DNA of 64,000 nucleotides from Shewanella litorisediminis (GCF_016834455.1 NZ_CP069213.1:2790501-2854500), one strand, 5' to 3'; numbered from the stretch's first letter, positions 8,707-20,000 are shown. The notes: generated by a model not told the origin, from the letters alone. Numbers and translations are program-made.

Positions 8707-8734
8707 AAAAAAGACGTCCCAGGACGTCTTTTTT
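8707..8734 (+). terminator. Rho-independent terminator of ssrA, island-supplied
   Basis: Stem AAAAAAGACGTCC / GGACGTCTTTTTT with a 2-nt gap gives a hairpin followed by a T-run, 8 nt past the ssrA CCA end. It lies inside the island, and a near copy sits just outside the right end at 40041-40070. It was therefore probably brought by the element to end ssrA transcription after integration. Confidence 0.85.
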
Positions 8735-8810
8735 CTTGCCTGAAATATATATAAATCAATAACTTAGTGTCTCACAAAATCTCAAGACATCTCACCACAT
8801 CTTAGGCAAT

Positions 8811-8864
8811 TGGTATACCAGTTGGTATTCCAGAGCAAAGTGTCGTACATTTCTGGAATACCAA
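8811..8864. repeat. Iterated TTGGTAT repeats next to attL, possible integrase arm sites
   Basis: A palindrome TGGTATACCA (8811-8820) is followed by TTGGTATTCCAG (8822-8833) and its exact inverse CTGGAATACCAA (8853-8864), between attL and the integrase start. TGGTATTCCA recurs at 39949-39958, 54 bp inside attR. Similar repeats near both ends are typical of arm-type binding sites for integrase or excisionase, or of an int operator. Confidence 0.5.
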
Positions 8865-8882
8865 ACTCGGTGCGAGGTGTTT

Positions 8883-10100
8883 ATGGGCCAGTTAAATGAC
8901 GCTAAAATCAAAAACTTAAAGCCAGGCGAGAAAGACCAAGTCATATCAGACGGTGAAGGTCTGCAGCTCAGATTGCGTGTGAACGGCACAAAACAGTGGA
9001 ATTTCAACTACTACCATCCGGTCACAAAAAAGCGCGTTAACATCGGCTTAGGTCGTTACCCGGCCGTGTCGTTGGCCCAAGCCCGCAAACTCGCAATGGA
9101 GCAGCGTGAGCTGCTTGCCATGGACATAGATCCCAAATCTCACCGAGAAGCCAAGCTTGAAGAGCGCAAGCAGCAATCCGAGTACATATTGGAAAAGATT
9201 GCAGCCGAATGGCTCGAAGTGAAAAAGCACGACGTGACAGCGGACTATGCCACCGACATTTGGCGCTCGTTGGAGCGCTACGTCTTCCCATCCATAGGCA
9301 ACTCACCTCTTGCAGACATCACAGCGCCCAAAGTCATCGCCCTCTTTCGCCCACTCGAGGCCAAAGGTAACCTGGAAACCGTCAAGCGTCTTAATCAACG
9401 CCTGAATGAAATCATGACCTACGCCGTCAACTGCGGTTATGTGCATTCCAACCCGCTCTCAGGGATCCGGGCTGCGTTCAAAAAACCGAAAAAGCAGAAC
9501 ATGGCCACGATCGACCCCAGTGAGCTGCCTGACTTCATTAAAACCGTGGCACAGGCCTCGATTAAAATCACTACACGCGCATTAATCGAGTGGCAACTGC
9601 ACACCATGACACGCCCTTCAGAGGCAGCAACGGCCAGATGGGAAGAGTTGGATCTGGAAAAGAAGGTGTGGACTATTCCTGCAGAGAAGATGAAACGGCG
9701 ACGCGAGCACACTATCCCTCTTACACCACAAATGCTGGGTATTCTGGAAGCCATGAGGCCAATCAGTGGCCACAGGGAATACATCTTTCCGTCAGACAAA
9801 GATCCCAAGTCCCATAGCCATACACAAACGGCCAACATGGCCATCAAGCGCATGGGCTTTAAAGACAAACTGGTCAGCCACGGGCTCCGGGCACTGGCCA
9901 GTACCACCCTCAACGCCCAAGGATTTGAGCCAGACCTTATCGAAGCCGCCCTCGCCCACGTTGATGCCAACCAGGTTCGCGCAGCCTACAACCGCACCGA
10001 CTACCTAGAGCGCCGCCGCTCCATGATGGAATGGTGGAGCAAGCGCATTGAAGAAGCTTCACAGGGAAGTTTGTCGGTTTCGTTTCGTCGAGTTGGTTGA
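8883..10100 (+). CDS. P4-type tyrosine integrase
   Basis: A 405-residue DUF4102-containing phage integrase that recombines attP with the ssrA 3' end. The N-terminal arm-binding domain (DGEGLQLRLRVNGTKQWNF, NIGLGRYPAVSLAQAR) is followed by a core-binding domain and the catalytic domain. The catalytic residues are in MTRPSEAATARWEE (Arg), HTIPL, HGLRALASTTLN (HxxR), ALAHVDANQVRAAYNR (His and nucleophile Tyr). The ATG at 8883 follows GAGGTG; a GTG at 8877 is less likely. It lies 191 bp from attL and points into the island, as in CP4-57 intA. Confidence 0.95.
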   Translation: MGQLNDAKIKNLKPGEKDQVISDGEGLQLRLRVNGTKQWNFNYYHPVTKKRVNIGLGRYPAVSLAQARKLAMEQRELLAMDIDPKSHREAKLEERKQQSEYILEKIAAEWLEVKKHDVTADYATDIWRSLERYVFPSIGNSPLADITAPKVIALFRPLEAKGNLETVKRLNQRLNEIMTYAVNCGYVHSNPLSGIRAAFKKPKKQNMATIDPSELPDFIKTVAQASIKITTRALIEWQLHTMTRPSEAATARWEELDLEKKVWTIPAEKMKRRREHTIPLTPQMLGILEAMRPISGHREYIFPSDKDPKSHSHTQTANMAIKRMGFKDKLVSHGLRALASTTLNAQGFEPDLIEAALAHVDANQVRAAYNRTDYLERRRSMMEWWSKRIEEASQGSLSVSFRRVG

Positions 10101-10123
10101 GTTTTTCGCTGCATCGTAGATTA

Positions 10124-10163
10124 TAGAGATACCAAGGCCTCACTCCGTGCCTTGGTATCTCTA
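10124..10163. terminator. Inverted repeat after the integrase gene
   Basis: Perfect 15-bp arms TAGAGATACCAAGGC (10124-10138) and the inverse (10149-10163) enclose a 10-nt loop. It lies 24 bp past the integrase stop. There is no T-run, but the site may end int transcription. The arms contain GATACCAAGG, related to the TTGGTAT repeats near attL, so it might also bind the recombination proteins. The rest of 10164-10312 is AT-rich and without a visible gene. Confidence 0.4.
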
Positions 10164-10312
10164 CTAAAATATTGTTTCTAAGTTGACAGATTACTTAAAT
10201 TTCAAGCTACAAAAAGACAACTTTGCATTCAATATACAGTGAAGGCTGTGTAATCAATAAAATCCCTTAAGATCTTGGCGCAACTACTATTGCGCCAAAT
10301 GATCATATTGCA

Positions 10313-11755
10313 CTACTTTTGTTTTCTCTTAGCTATCAACGAAATTAGACCGCAGTCATTTGGCTTATCAAACGAAGAACTGCCTCCAATATAATCGACT
10401 ACTAGTTTTCCAATTCTAGCAACTGTATCTGGGTCAGTTGAGATAAATCCCAATGGCATGGTTACAGGTAAAGATTTTGGTTGAGTAAAATGATAAATAA
10501 CCGCTACCAATTCATCTTCTAGATGGAGAATCTCGACATTACCATCCAAGAAGCCTTCAACCAGCCCTTTAATATCACCATTAAACTGGCCGATTTCTGT
10601 CTCCCATTGCCTAGCTGCACGGTAATTCCCTTCATCGGATATTGGTAAATACAGGGTCGGCTTATAAAGGCTTTTGAGTTTTGTACTCGACTTGTTGCCA
10701 AAATCACTTAAGCAAGAAGTGAAACCTTCACTCTTTGCCCAGTATGGATCTGAAGGCGCAATCCAACGAAATCGAGTACCGCCAGTATCTACTTTTGCCT
10801 TGATTCGTTTTGCAAGGATCGATGCCAGTGTCTTCTGGAATTTATCCCAGTTGCTTGTCGAATAAATAGGACCTAACAAGGTTACTCTTGCTGATTTGTT
10901 ATGCTCTTCCAACATCCTCAAATCCTTAACAAAGTTAGGATTGACAAGGTTTGTCTTGCTATCAAATACCTTCAAGGTGTCTTCATCACCGAGTGTGACC
11001 ATTGCCTTAAAAAGGCTCATCATATTATCAGGTCTTGATAAACGAGATAACTCTATAGTCACCAACTCATGAACATACTCAGAGCTATTTAGCTCGTCAA
11101 AGTCTTCACGTTCGACAGCTTTGCCATCGTTGTCCATCTGAAATTTTGATTTCAAACGCAACGGTAGCTGGCGCAGCTTATTGACCGAGTTCACAGTATA
11201 TACAGAAGGACGTTGATTGCCCGCCAGCGTCAATAGGTTAGGTAGATAGTCTTTATCAAGAATCTGGTTAAACTGATGCTGAAAGTGCTTCTCCACCAGC
11301 TTTTCGCTTTGAGATACCGTACTATCGTCAATTTTCAGAAATATACCTGCTTTCCACTTATCCTGAATATTCTGATTACTAAAACAGCTGAACGTCGCTA
11401 AATCAAATGATAACGAGGCGCCACTATCCTGTATGGTAGAAAGCAATGGGATTTCACCGACATCAGAAAAGTAACCTTTTGATTTTTCAGTCAAAGCAAG
11501 TCTGCCTTCCAGCGACAGTTCCAACTCTCCGCGCTGAACAAGATCAGAGATAGCTTCTTCAGTCTCAAGCCGACTCAGTCCAAAATAGGTTGCCACATGT
11601 GACTTACTCATTGGAGCAACATGTATAAGCCTCAGCACAAACTCTCTTATAAAAGGCAACCCTTTTTGCGAAATATATGAGAACTGAATATTAAACCTTT
11701 GAGCTGGAAGTAAAAAGTCAACCTCATGATAAGTAAAAGCATTTTCCAGACTCAT
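10313..11755 (-). CDS. Winged-helix protein, partner of the NERD-kinase-helicase
   Basis: A 480-residue protein of unknown function. Residues about 33-95 look like a winged helix-turn-helix (FVLRLIHVAPMSKSHVATYFGLSRLETEEAISDL...). The rest has no motif I recognise. The ATG at 11753-11755 follows GGAGGT by 7 nt and lies 1 nt past the upstream gene's stop, so the two are translationally coupled. By position and size it is the second component of a Mokosh type I-like pair, where MkoB is a PLD-family nuclease. However, no HxKxxxxD motif is present, so nuclease activity is not supported by sequence. Confidence 0.75.
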   Translation of the reverse strand: MSLENAFTYHEVDFLLPAQRFNIQFSYISQKGLPFIREFVLRLIHVAPMSKSHVATYFGLSRLETEEAISDLVQRGELELSLEGRLALTEKSKGYFSDVGEIPLLSTIQDSGASLSFDLATFSCFSNQNIQDKWKAGIFLKIDDSTVSQSEKLVEKHFQHQFNQILDKDYLPNLLTLAGNQRPSVYTVNSVNKLRQLPLRLKSKFQMDNDGKAVEREDFDELNSSEYVHELVTIELSRLSRPDNMMSLFKAMVTLGDEDTLKVFDSKTNLVNPNFVKDLRMLEEHNKSARVTLLGPIYSTSNWDKFQKTLASILAKRIKAKVDTGGTRFRWIAPSDPYWAKSEGFTSCLSDFGNKSSTKLKSLYKPTLYLPISDEGNYRAARQWETEIGQFNGDIKGLVEGFLDGNVEILHLEDELVAVIYHFTQPKSLPVTMPLGFISTDPDTVARIGKLVVDYIGGSSSFDKPNDCGLISLIAKRKQK

Positions 11756-11756
11756 T

Positions 11757-14700
11757 TCAGTTACCTCCCTGCTTAACTGCAATAAACTTGTACCCAGCTT
11801 GCTGACCACCTTCATTCATATAGCGTATAACGGAACCTAACGGAAGTTCCTTGTTAACACCCTTCCATAGGTCCGCATTACCAACTATTAGCAGACGGTC
11901 CATGGCTCGAGACATGGCAACGTTAATTCGATTTGGTGCTCGCAGGAAGCCTGGAGAATGTCGCTTATCAGACCGTGTCAATGACAAGATAATTATTCTG
12001 TTTTCCTTTCCTTGGTAACTATCAACTGTGTCAATTTTGACAAGATCCTTAAAGCCATCACTCCAAATTTCTTGATTGAATTTTTGACGTATTAGCCTTT
12101 TTTGTTCGGCATACATGCAAATTACACCGATTGCAGCTTCATCCTTATGTATTAGCTTTAAGAGTTCAGCGACGAGCTCAGTATTCTCCGATACCTGTTT
12201 GAGCACATTAATAATTTGATCAGCTTCGCAGCGGTTGTAGATACTCATCCCGCGGTCTTCTGAATGATGCGACCGCTGCCCCAAGCTAGATGTGTCAAGC
12301 CAGGTCACGACACTGCGAATGGCTTGTGGCGCATTCTTATAGACATCTGGTACAACTCGCGCCCCATTTCGCAGTTTTCCGTCATAAAAGGTCTTGGATA
12401 CCAAATCACCAATTGGCGGAGCCATACGGTACTGCGTCAGCAACGCTGCGCTGGCCTGTCTACCATAAACAGAGTTAAACGCACGAGCAAAATCACTTTG
12501 TAATACTTCATCAATCTCTGTTCTAGAATTGTTTATGCCTAATTTCCTTGCCAACGCAGCTTTATGTGCATCGGAATATAACGGAGGAAGCTGCAGATGA
12601 TCTCCCACCAACAGAATGCGTCTAGCAGACTGCATCGCGATGGCTAATTCACTCGCAATTGAACGCGCAGCTTCATCAATGATAACCCAGTCATAAATGT
12701 TGTCCTGTATACCAATGTGCCCCTGCCCAATACCAACACATGTGCCAACCACCAGCTGTCTGGAGCGTGCATAAAACTCATCAATGTTAACTCGCTCTCC
12801 CGACAAGGCATCCTGCATATCCCTTGATATTTTTGCTATCGCTTTGACACGACGAGCCTCATCAGGCCTTACCCCATAATCGGTACATAGCTTGGAAATC
12901 AGTAAGTCTTTGGCATCAGAGACCTTAGCTTCAGAATCTAAGCTAATGCCATACACTGAACTCAGTTTGGAGCGGATAGAAGAGTCGAGTTCTATTGCAA
13001 CATCCTTCAACTTTTTTCTGTCCGTCTCATCAACCAAGTCATTGACTTGATATAGTAATGACTCTAGATGGTCAATTTGCTTAAAAAGCTTGAGCTCTGC
13101 TAACACAACACTTGAGATAAACTCTGGTTCCAGACCAATCGCATCGCTCAAGGCTTCAACTCGGTACTTACTTTCAGCATTGAACAGTTCACGCTTCTCC
13201 GTTGTAATCGCATTTGAGTAAACGTCTTTCAGCCCTGGCGATACAGCGCCTTCGCGGTTACTAAATCTAACAACTTCCAAAGGTGTATTCAGGCGAGCAC
13301 AATGCTTTCTGATCCGCTCTGCCGCAGTATTCACGGCTTCATGTGACTGGCTAACAAGCAAAATTCGTTTGGTGTTCTGCTTTTCTACCAAATAGTGCAC
13401 AAATGCGGCAATAAACTCTGTTTTACCAGTCCCTGGCGGTCCTTGTAATAAAGAGAGTGGGCCATTATTGACCAGTTTGGCAAAAGCGTCCCGTTGCTGC
13501 TCATTCAAACTAATCCTATTTCCGTGTTGGTCCTCTCGGTCATACCTCGAGAAATCTGCATCGCTTAAGGTGATACCGTAATTTTGTGCAGTCGTTTCGC
13601 AAGAGGGATCGAAAAGATCTATCAAATCAGGCATTACACCTTCACGGTCGAGCAGTCGCTCCAAAGCTCTTTTGCGCTTCTGGTACGATGCCCGATCCTG
13701 CTTGGTACGAAAGAACACAATATCTGACTCAGACAACGCGTAAGCTGCTTGGCGGGTTTTAACCAGACGGATCTCATTTAGAGCAGATTTCTTGAGTGAT
13801 ACTTCGCCAATGACTCGCTCTGCCCCTTCTTGATCAACGACTAATGCTTGGACTTCATCGCTACTGCTGAATCCACCGAGAGGGTCTACATCCGCTGAGT
13901 AGGGGACCAACAATTCGCCTTTAGCGTCTGTAACGGGAACAATTTCGCCACTCACTTCAATATTGGGATACGATTCTGTTTCAGTATCCAAAATTGATCG
14001 CCAGAGTTTCGTTGTCGGAATTTCTAGCCTTTTTGCCGAAAAAGGTTCCAAAGCTTGTTGGTCTAGCCTTGCGAAAGCTTCCTTTAGCTGAGTCGTCATG
14101 TCATCTTGTTGCTGCTCTTCTGGTTGTTCTTGCTCGTATTCAGGTTCTAACTTTTCTACCTGTACAGTAGCCAGTTCAATCGCACGAGCAAACGACTCTT
14201 GCTCATTCAGCAGCTTGGTTAAAGCAGACATATCTTGAGGCCGACCGGGAATGATCTTTATTCCCGTATCAATTTCAAACTGGCTTTCATCAATATCCTG
14301 TTTTCGAATCGATGTACGTGGCCATGGCTTTAACCCAACTTGCAGCACTCTCTGCTTTTTACAGTAAAATGCGGAAAAACTACCACCGATCCCCGAAAAG
14401 GTCACTTTGACTTCATTTGGATTCTTCTTACTTGGCTCAACTTTGACGTAAAGGTGTCCATTATCAGGTAAGAGAGTGATAGCTTCATCGGCAAGGCTTA
14501 CTGTAATCTCTATTATTGATTGCTCTGATGAACCTATGCCACTAGAGATCGCCTTCTTAAAGCGACCCAATCCCCTGAAACCAAATTGAAAGTCCTCCAA
14601 TTCAGCCCTAATTGCCGTCGCCAAAGCTGGATAAGTTTCTGACTCGTGCCCCCATTCCAGGCCTAACAACTCACAAGACATCTTCATCACGGCATAATTA

Positions 14701-16775
14701 TCACGCTCAAAAGAAGTGCATCCATCAATATATTCGGGGCTGTAAAGGTGATTTTTTTTATCCTCGCCTGACAGTGAGAAATCTGGAATATCGACCAAGT
14801 AAAGCGAGCGGTTTTCAGTCTCAAGCATCACATTACCTGGATGGATATCACCATGAGATATTCCAAGGCCGTGTAAATGCTCTACTGCCGCAACAAACTT
14901 ACTAATTGTTTCAATTTTTTCATCATCAGCAATTTGCGCTTTATCCCAAGTTTCTCCTTGAATTTGATCTGTGACCAGGTACAGACTCGAGGACTTAGAC
15001 GCAATACCATACTCACGGATTTGCGGCAGGTATGTCGGTTTGACTGAGGATAACTTGTCCAAAAGCTTGAGAAACTTTAGAACCAGGAAGTTTGTTGTCG
15101 GGTGTTCTCCCTGCCCACCAACATTCAACCATGCCTTTACAAGTCTTCCGTCAGATACGTAGACTTCCTTTTCGCCAGTTTCGACTAAAAAATCATCATC
15201 TTCGCGATACTGACGCGAGTGGTTGATGGGATGTCTATAGGGGTCAAGCTCTGCGTCATCAAACGTTGGAAAAGCGTCGCTTTCTGGTTCTGCTTGCTTC
15301 AACGCATCAAATAACTCTGTTGCAGACATGAATCTAGCAGCAACAGCATCCAGCAAAACTTCAGAGTACCATCTATCACTGTTTAGCATATCCTCCTGAA
15401 CAGTTTCTAAGCTCTTGGGAGACATGCGCTTTGCACTCAGCAAGTGCCATGCAACAAGCCCCAAGGTATGAACATCCTGCTGAAAGGGCGTCAAATCGGT
15501 CTGGTCAAGCATGTCTAGTGCTTCAACAGCGCCAACAGAAAGACTTTTACGATAATCGCCAACGGTGCCGATAGGTTGGTGGTACGCCGAAATAAAGTTT
15601 GAAAGCGCGACTTCTTTTGAAGGAGAAAGCCAAAGACTGTGATCCGCAATATCTCTGTGAGCGATTTTCATCTCATGCAGATCACCAAACTTGGCAATCA
15701 AAAGCTTAGTGATGTTTAAGCGGTCCAAGTCAGAAAATGCATTACCATATTTTCCGATGAACTCGTTAAAGCGGACATGACCAGGTGGAAGTTCGTATAC
15801 TTCACAGTATTCTGAGGTAACCGCATCTTTTTGGACGCTTGTCAGCGACCGCAAGCAGTGGTTGTAAAGGTCCCTGTTCTGGTGATTGATATAGTGCAAT
15901 ACTTCACGTTCCCGTGAAACAATCTCAACTCTTCCTTCTGGCGTATATCCTTTACTTCCAGGGACATTCTTGAAGTTCCAGACACGCAGTAATACTTCTG
16001 AGCCGGACGATATCTCAGACTTTGCAAGGTACTCCCGATAAACATTTTTTGGATGATCGAAAATCTTTTCCTTGGCTTCATAGCCATCTACTCTGAGCGC
16101 TTTGGGTGCAGTTTGAACACCTAAGAATAACGTATCGAAGATTGGGAAATCTTTATTCAAATTCTGTGCGTTAGGGTGTGGCCTGAATTGGTTATTAAAA
16201 ATATTTCGATCAGCAAATTTAAGGAAATCGTTCAATGAGACAGTATGAAGGAGCTGATCCGCTGGCAACTGACTAAAATCGGCATTCCCAGTCATCACAA
16301 CGAAGAAATGCACATGAGGAGGGTAACCTTTGTTTGTAAATTGATTAGCAAGACGCTTCAACTTTTTGTCGAGCATGAACTTTTTGCCACGGGTCACACT
16401 GACCGGCGAGCGTCCCATATTTTGCTCACCTTTGTACCAAGTATCACCTCGTTGCGTCACCGGCTGATGGTTCCAGTTTTTCAACTCAACGATGATGACA
16501 TTGCAGTGGGTGACAATAACTAAATCGAATTCACCTTCTTTTTTCGCCTCAACAAAACGAAATCCTGCGTAACCCTTCCAAGGGAACATTCCATTGCTGC
16601 CATTTCCTTTGCGCGGGTCCTTTACAAACCCAAGGTTTTGCAGTTGATCGCCAAGTGAGCCCCCGGCACGTTCCTTTGCCAGCTGAGAATAATTGCCCGA
16701 AAATACACTTTTAATTTTTTCAATTGCCTGAACTTCGTGTTCTTGAAGACCGCCGTCCCAAATCTCTACTTCCAA
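11757..16775 (-). CDS. NERD nuclease–kinase–kinase–SF1 helicase fusion, Mokosh MkoA-like
   Basis: A 1,672-residue cytoplasmic protein. A NERD domain (about 70-200) has D84, E97 and K99 in FDLVIVTH...VIIVELKNW. Kinase-like domain 1 (about 240-490) is degenerate (HRDIADHSLWL, no DFG). Kinase-like domain 2 (about 530-740) keeps HGDIHPGNVML (641-651) and a metal Asp in DIPDF (662). An SF1 DNA2/UPF1-type helicase has Walker A GPPGTGKT (1112-1119), DEAA (1367-1370), QYR (1448-1450), DSYQGKE (1585-1591) and AMSRA (1620-1624). The start is a TTG with AAGGA 9 nt upstream. Kinase plus helicase with a coupled partner is the Mokosh type I layout. The NERD domain and second kinase domain are notable. Confidence 0.85.
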   Translation of the reverse strand: MEVEIWDGGLQEHEVQAIEKIKSVFSGNYSQLAKERAGGSLGDQLQNLGFVKDPRKGNGSNGMFPWKGYAGFRFVEAKKEGEFDLVIVTHCNVIIVELKNWNHQPVTQRGDTWYKGEQNMGRSPVSVTRGKKFMLDKKLKRLANQFTNKGYPPHVHFFVVMTGNADFSQLPADQLLHTVSLNDFLKFADRNIFNNQFRPHPNAQNLNKDFPIFDTLFLGVQTAPKALRVDGYEAKEKIFDHPKNVYREYLAKSEISSGSEVLLRVWNFKNVPGSKGYTPEGRVEIVSREREVLHYINHQNRDLYNHCLRSLTSVQKDAVTSEYCEVYELPPGHVRFNEFIGKYGNAFSDLDRLNITKLLIAKFGDLHEMKIAHRDIADHSLWLSPSKEVALSNFISAYHQPIGTVGDYRKSLSVGAVEALDMLDQTDLTPFQQDVHTLGLVAWHLLSAKRMSPKSLETVQEDMLNSDRWYSEVLLDAVAARFMSATELFDALKQAEPESDAFPTFDDAELDPYRHPINHSRQYREDDDFLVETGEKEVYVSDGRLVKAWLNVGGQGEHPTTNFLVLKFLKLLDKLSSVKPTYLPQIREYGIASKSSSLYLVTDQIQGETWDKAQIADDEKIETISKFVAAVEHLHGLGISHGDIHPGNVMLETENRSLYLVDIPDFSLSGEDKKNHLYSPEYIDGCTSFERDNYAVMKMSCELLGLEWGHESETYPALATAIRAELEDFQFGFRGLGRFKKAISSGIGSSEQSIIEITVSLADEAITLLPDNGHLYVKVEPSKKNPNEVKVTFSGIGGSFSAFYCKKQRVLQVGLKPWPRTSIRKQDIDESQFEIDTGIKIIPGRPQDMSALTKLLNEQESFARAIELATVQVEKLEPEYEQEQPEEQQQDDMTTQLKEAFARLDQQALEPFSAKRLEIPTTKLWRSILDTETESYPNIEVSGEIVPVTDAKGELLVPYSADVDPLGGFSSSDEVQALVVDQEGAERVIGEVSLKKSALNEIRLVKTRQAAYALSESDIVFFRTKQDRASYQKRKRALERLLDREGVMPDLIDLFDPSCETTAQNYGITLSDADFSRYDREDQHGNRISLNEQQRDAFAKLVNNGPLSLLQGPPGTGKTEFIAAFVHYLVEKQNTKRILLVSQSHEAVNTAAERIRKHCARLNTPLEVVRFSNREGAVSPGLKDVYSNAITTEKRELFNAESKYRVEALSDAIGLEPEFISSVVLAELKLFKQIDHLESLLYQVNDLVDETDRKKLKDVAIELDSSIRSKLSSVYGISLDSEAKVSDAKDLLISKLCTDYGVRPDEARRVKAIAKISRDMQDALSGERVNIDEFYARSRQLVVGTCVGIGQGHIGIQDNIYDWVIIDEAARSIASELAIAMQSARRILLVGDHLQLPPLYSDAHKAALARKLGINNSRTEIDEVLQSDFARAFNSVYGRQASAALLTQYRMAPPIGDLVSKTFYDGKLRNGARVVPDVYKNAPQAIRSVVTWLDTSSLGQRSHHSEDRGMSIYNRCEADQIINVLKQVSENTELVAELLKLIHKDEAAIGVICMYAEQKRLIRQKFNQEIWSDGFKDLVKIDTVDSYQGKENRIIILSLTRSDKRHSPGFLRAPNRINVAMSRAMDRLLIVGNADLWKGVNKELPLGSVIRYMNEGGQQAGYKFIAVKQGGN

Positions 16776-16962
16776 CGTAAATTCCTTTTAATATTAACCA
16801 GATCGCATAGCGTCAGGCCGTTGCAATGAGGGCCCCCGCGACTAAAACAAATAAAAAACGTCTCTTAACTGAAAGGCACCTGTCGTATGCAAAAAGACCG
16901 ATTGGCACCTCAACAAGAAGTCATGAACAGCATTGCCATGGGTTTCGCTCTGGAGGCCTGCA

Positions 16963-17023
16963 GGTGAGAGCGACTCGGGTTGGTTGACTGGTTGCACCAC
17001 ATTCAAACCGAGTCGCTCTCACC
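16963..17023. terminator. 16-bp inverted repeat between the two defence operons
   Basis: Arms GGTGAGAGCGACTCGG (16963-16978) and their inverse (17008-17023) flank a 29-bp loop, 42 bp past the end of the type III Res gene and about 190 bp before the NERD-kinase-helicase start. It may terminate the upstream operon or serve as an operator. No T-run follows. The flanking 16776-17064 has no gene. Confidence 0.4.
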
Positions 17024-17064
17024 TTCAAGCATGATGCATCAGATAACGTCGCACCTAATCTCTG

Positions 17065-20000
17065 TCAGCGAACTAAGTCCATCAAGCTCTTAAAGTTGTC
17101 CACAACGCTGTAAGAAACATTTTTGGAGGCAATTTCAGCATTAAGCTTGTTGAAAAAACGCTGAGCACATTCAATTTTTGCCTCCTCCATGCCCTTGAGC
17201 TGGAGTGATGCCATGGACCCTTTCGTTTCCGCAACGAAGTAGACATGTTTCACAGCCCCCTCTTCGAATGCGATGGCCCAATCCGGGTTATAGTTACCAA
17301 CCGGAGTCGGAATAAAGAAACCTTTGGGTAACTTGGCGTAGACACTGACCTCTTTTGCCAGCTCCAATCCACCTTGCTCATCTGATTTGGTATCACCAAA
17401 CACAAACTTCCGCTCAACCTCTGAATCAGTCACCAGGTAGTCATAGATATGCTTTTTCAGTGGATTACCTGCATTTGTGAAGTCTTGCTTGACCTGACCA
17501 GCGGTAAAGATTGAGGTATCAAACCTTTCTTCCAGCAGATCATAGGTCAGATGCTCAACGACCATAGTCGCCTTTTGCTCATTAATGAGCAGCGCCGCCT
17601 TACTGATAAAATCTTCCGGATTGTGCCTGAATTGGGCAAAAACCGTGGGATCTATTTTTTGCAGAATGGCAGCAACCGTACTGCGTTTGAGTTTAGTCAG
17701 CTCACTTATCTTACCCAGCAGATCATATTTCACCGACGAGTGGACCGAGTGTTGGTACTCCTCACGCTCAGTCTCTGAAACCATAAAACCCTGTCCCGCC
17801 TTAAGCTGCTCGACAGTCGTCGAATCAACTTGTTCACCCCGAACAATGTTGAAGTGCAATTTTTCCACCCGTAGCTTGGCATCCAGTGCACGACTCGCTT
17901 TATTAACAAGTTCACTTGAATCAAACTCAACCTGATAGATAGCTTTATGGTTAATTCTTGACCAGAGCTCTTGGAACTCCTTTTTATCGAAATTACTGTT
18001 GAGCGGGTTTATCTTTCCTTTACGGTCATCACCCACATCAGGCAAGCGCTTATCACTATAGACGGCATCCAACATAATGACTATCTGATCGGCAAACGGC
18101 TGCAGTTCCTCTGGCAATTGTGCCAAGGTACCTTCTTCTTTTGCCTTCAAATAGGTATCGGTAATTCGGTCCTGCTCATCGGTGTAATCATTCTTAACCA
18201 GATAACGTTCTATCTTTCTGGCCATCTCTTCGGAGATCTTGATATCGCCTTGCTCTGTATGCAGCACCAAACCTGTAAAATATTTCGCATTCGCTTTCTG
18301 TGGTCTTTCAGAAAGCGAATCACTGATGTCTCTTTGTAAGGCTGCGACGAAATCCTTATAGCTCTCACTCGCCACAACCGTTAAGCGGTTAATATCATGG
18401 ACTCGTAGAGGGTCATCCATGCGGTCACCAAACTGGTTCACCGCCAAGCGTAAACCCCGGCCCACTTCCTGGCGGCGTGAAATGGTGTTGTCACTGTGCT
18501 TAAGGGTACAGATCACAAACACGTTCGGGTTATCCCAGCCTTCACGCAACGCGGAATGGGAGAAGATAAACCGAGTCGGTTCAGAAAAACTCAGCAGTCT
18601 CTCTTTGTTTTTAAGGATCAGGTCATAGGCATCAACGTCGTCTGTTTCTGTCGCCTTTTTGCCAACCACCGGGTCAACCAAGCGTTTTGACTTTTTGTCG
18701 ATAGAAAAATAACCATCATGGGTTTTCTCAACCGCAATTTCCTTCAGGTAGGTCTGATATTCGCCATCAAATAACCCAAGGTGATTGTCTCGCTCCTGCA
18801 GGTATTCTTCTTCGAATATCCGGGCGTATTCACCCTTCTCATCCGCCGCTGAATAATCGCGGTACTTGGCCACTTCATCTATGAAGAATAAGCTCAACAC
18901 CTTGATGCCTTGCCCAAACAACTGACGCTCTTTCTCAAAGTGTGCTTTAACCGCCTCACGGATCTGCATCCGGCGCAGCGCCGACTCACTGACATCTCCA
19001 CAGGCATCACCGGCGGTCAGCTCAATGCCATTGGTAAAGCTGATGGTATCGGTATTCGCGTTAATGTCTGAGACAACGAATCCCTGATACTGGTCAAGTC
19101 CGTTGGACTGCTCAAACAAGTTGTAACCCTTGTTAACCTTGCGGACCTCACGTTTTATCCCCCCACTGGCCAGGCTAACTTCAAACTCGAGGCGTGCGAC
19201 CGGTGCTTTTTTCGCTGAAACCTCTATCTGTTCCAAATAGAGGTATGCATTGGTACCGTCAAGCCCTTTGGTTGTGATACCTCGCACAGCAATTTTCTTT
19301 ACCAGCTTCTGGTTGTAGGCATCCAGCGCGTCGAGACGAAATACCTTGTTATGCTCAGTCTTGTGCGTAGCTGAATAGCGCAGCATAAATAGCGGGTTAA
19401 ACTCGGCAAAAGAGTCTAGGGTCTTCGTGCCCTCCATCTTCTGCGGCTCATCGAGGATCATAATAGGGCGATTAGCCTTGATGATATCGATGGGCTTTCG
19501 CGATTGAAAACTGTCCAGCCCTTCGAGCACCTTGGTACCATCGGCAAGCGTTCGCTCCTGACCATAGATCCGACGTGCATCGGCTCCCCGGGCGTTGAAG
19601 GCTTGTACGTTGATGACCATGACATTGATGCCGCCATCAGATGAGAAGGTTTCAAGCTCATGCAATTGCTTGGAGTTATAAATAAAGAAGCGGGCTTTTT
19701 TGTGGTAATCCTCAAGGAAATGCTCAGCGGTGATTTGCAGCGACTTATACACGCCTTCGCGGATCGCAATACTGGGCACAACAATAATGAACTTGCTCCA
19801 ACCGTACTGCTTGTTGAGCTCGAAAATGGTTTTCACATAGCAGTAGGTTTTACCGGTACCGGTTTCCATTTCGATATCCAGGTTAACCGGGCTTGCTTTA
19901 GTCGCAACCAGTTTAGTGGATTGTGGTAAATACTGCCGGGCCTGCACCGCCTGAATATTAGCCAAAAGCTGATCGCTGGTTAACTGCAATTCCGCGTTTT

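Noticed and set aside
10313..11755. PLD (HKD) nuclease in the Mokosh-like partner
   Set aside because: No HxKxxxxD motif is present anywhere in the translation.
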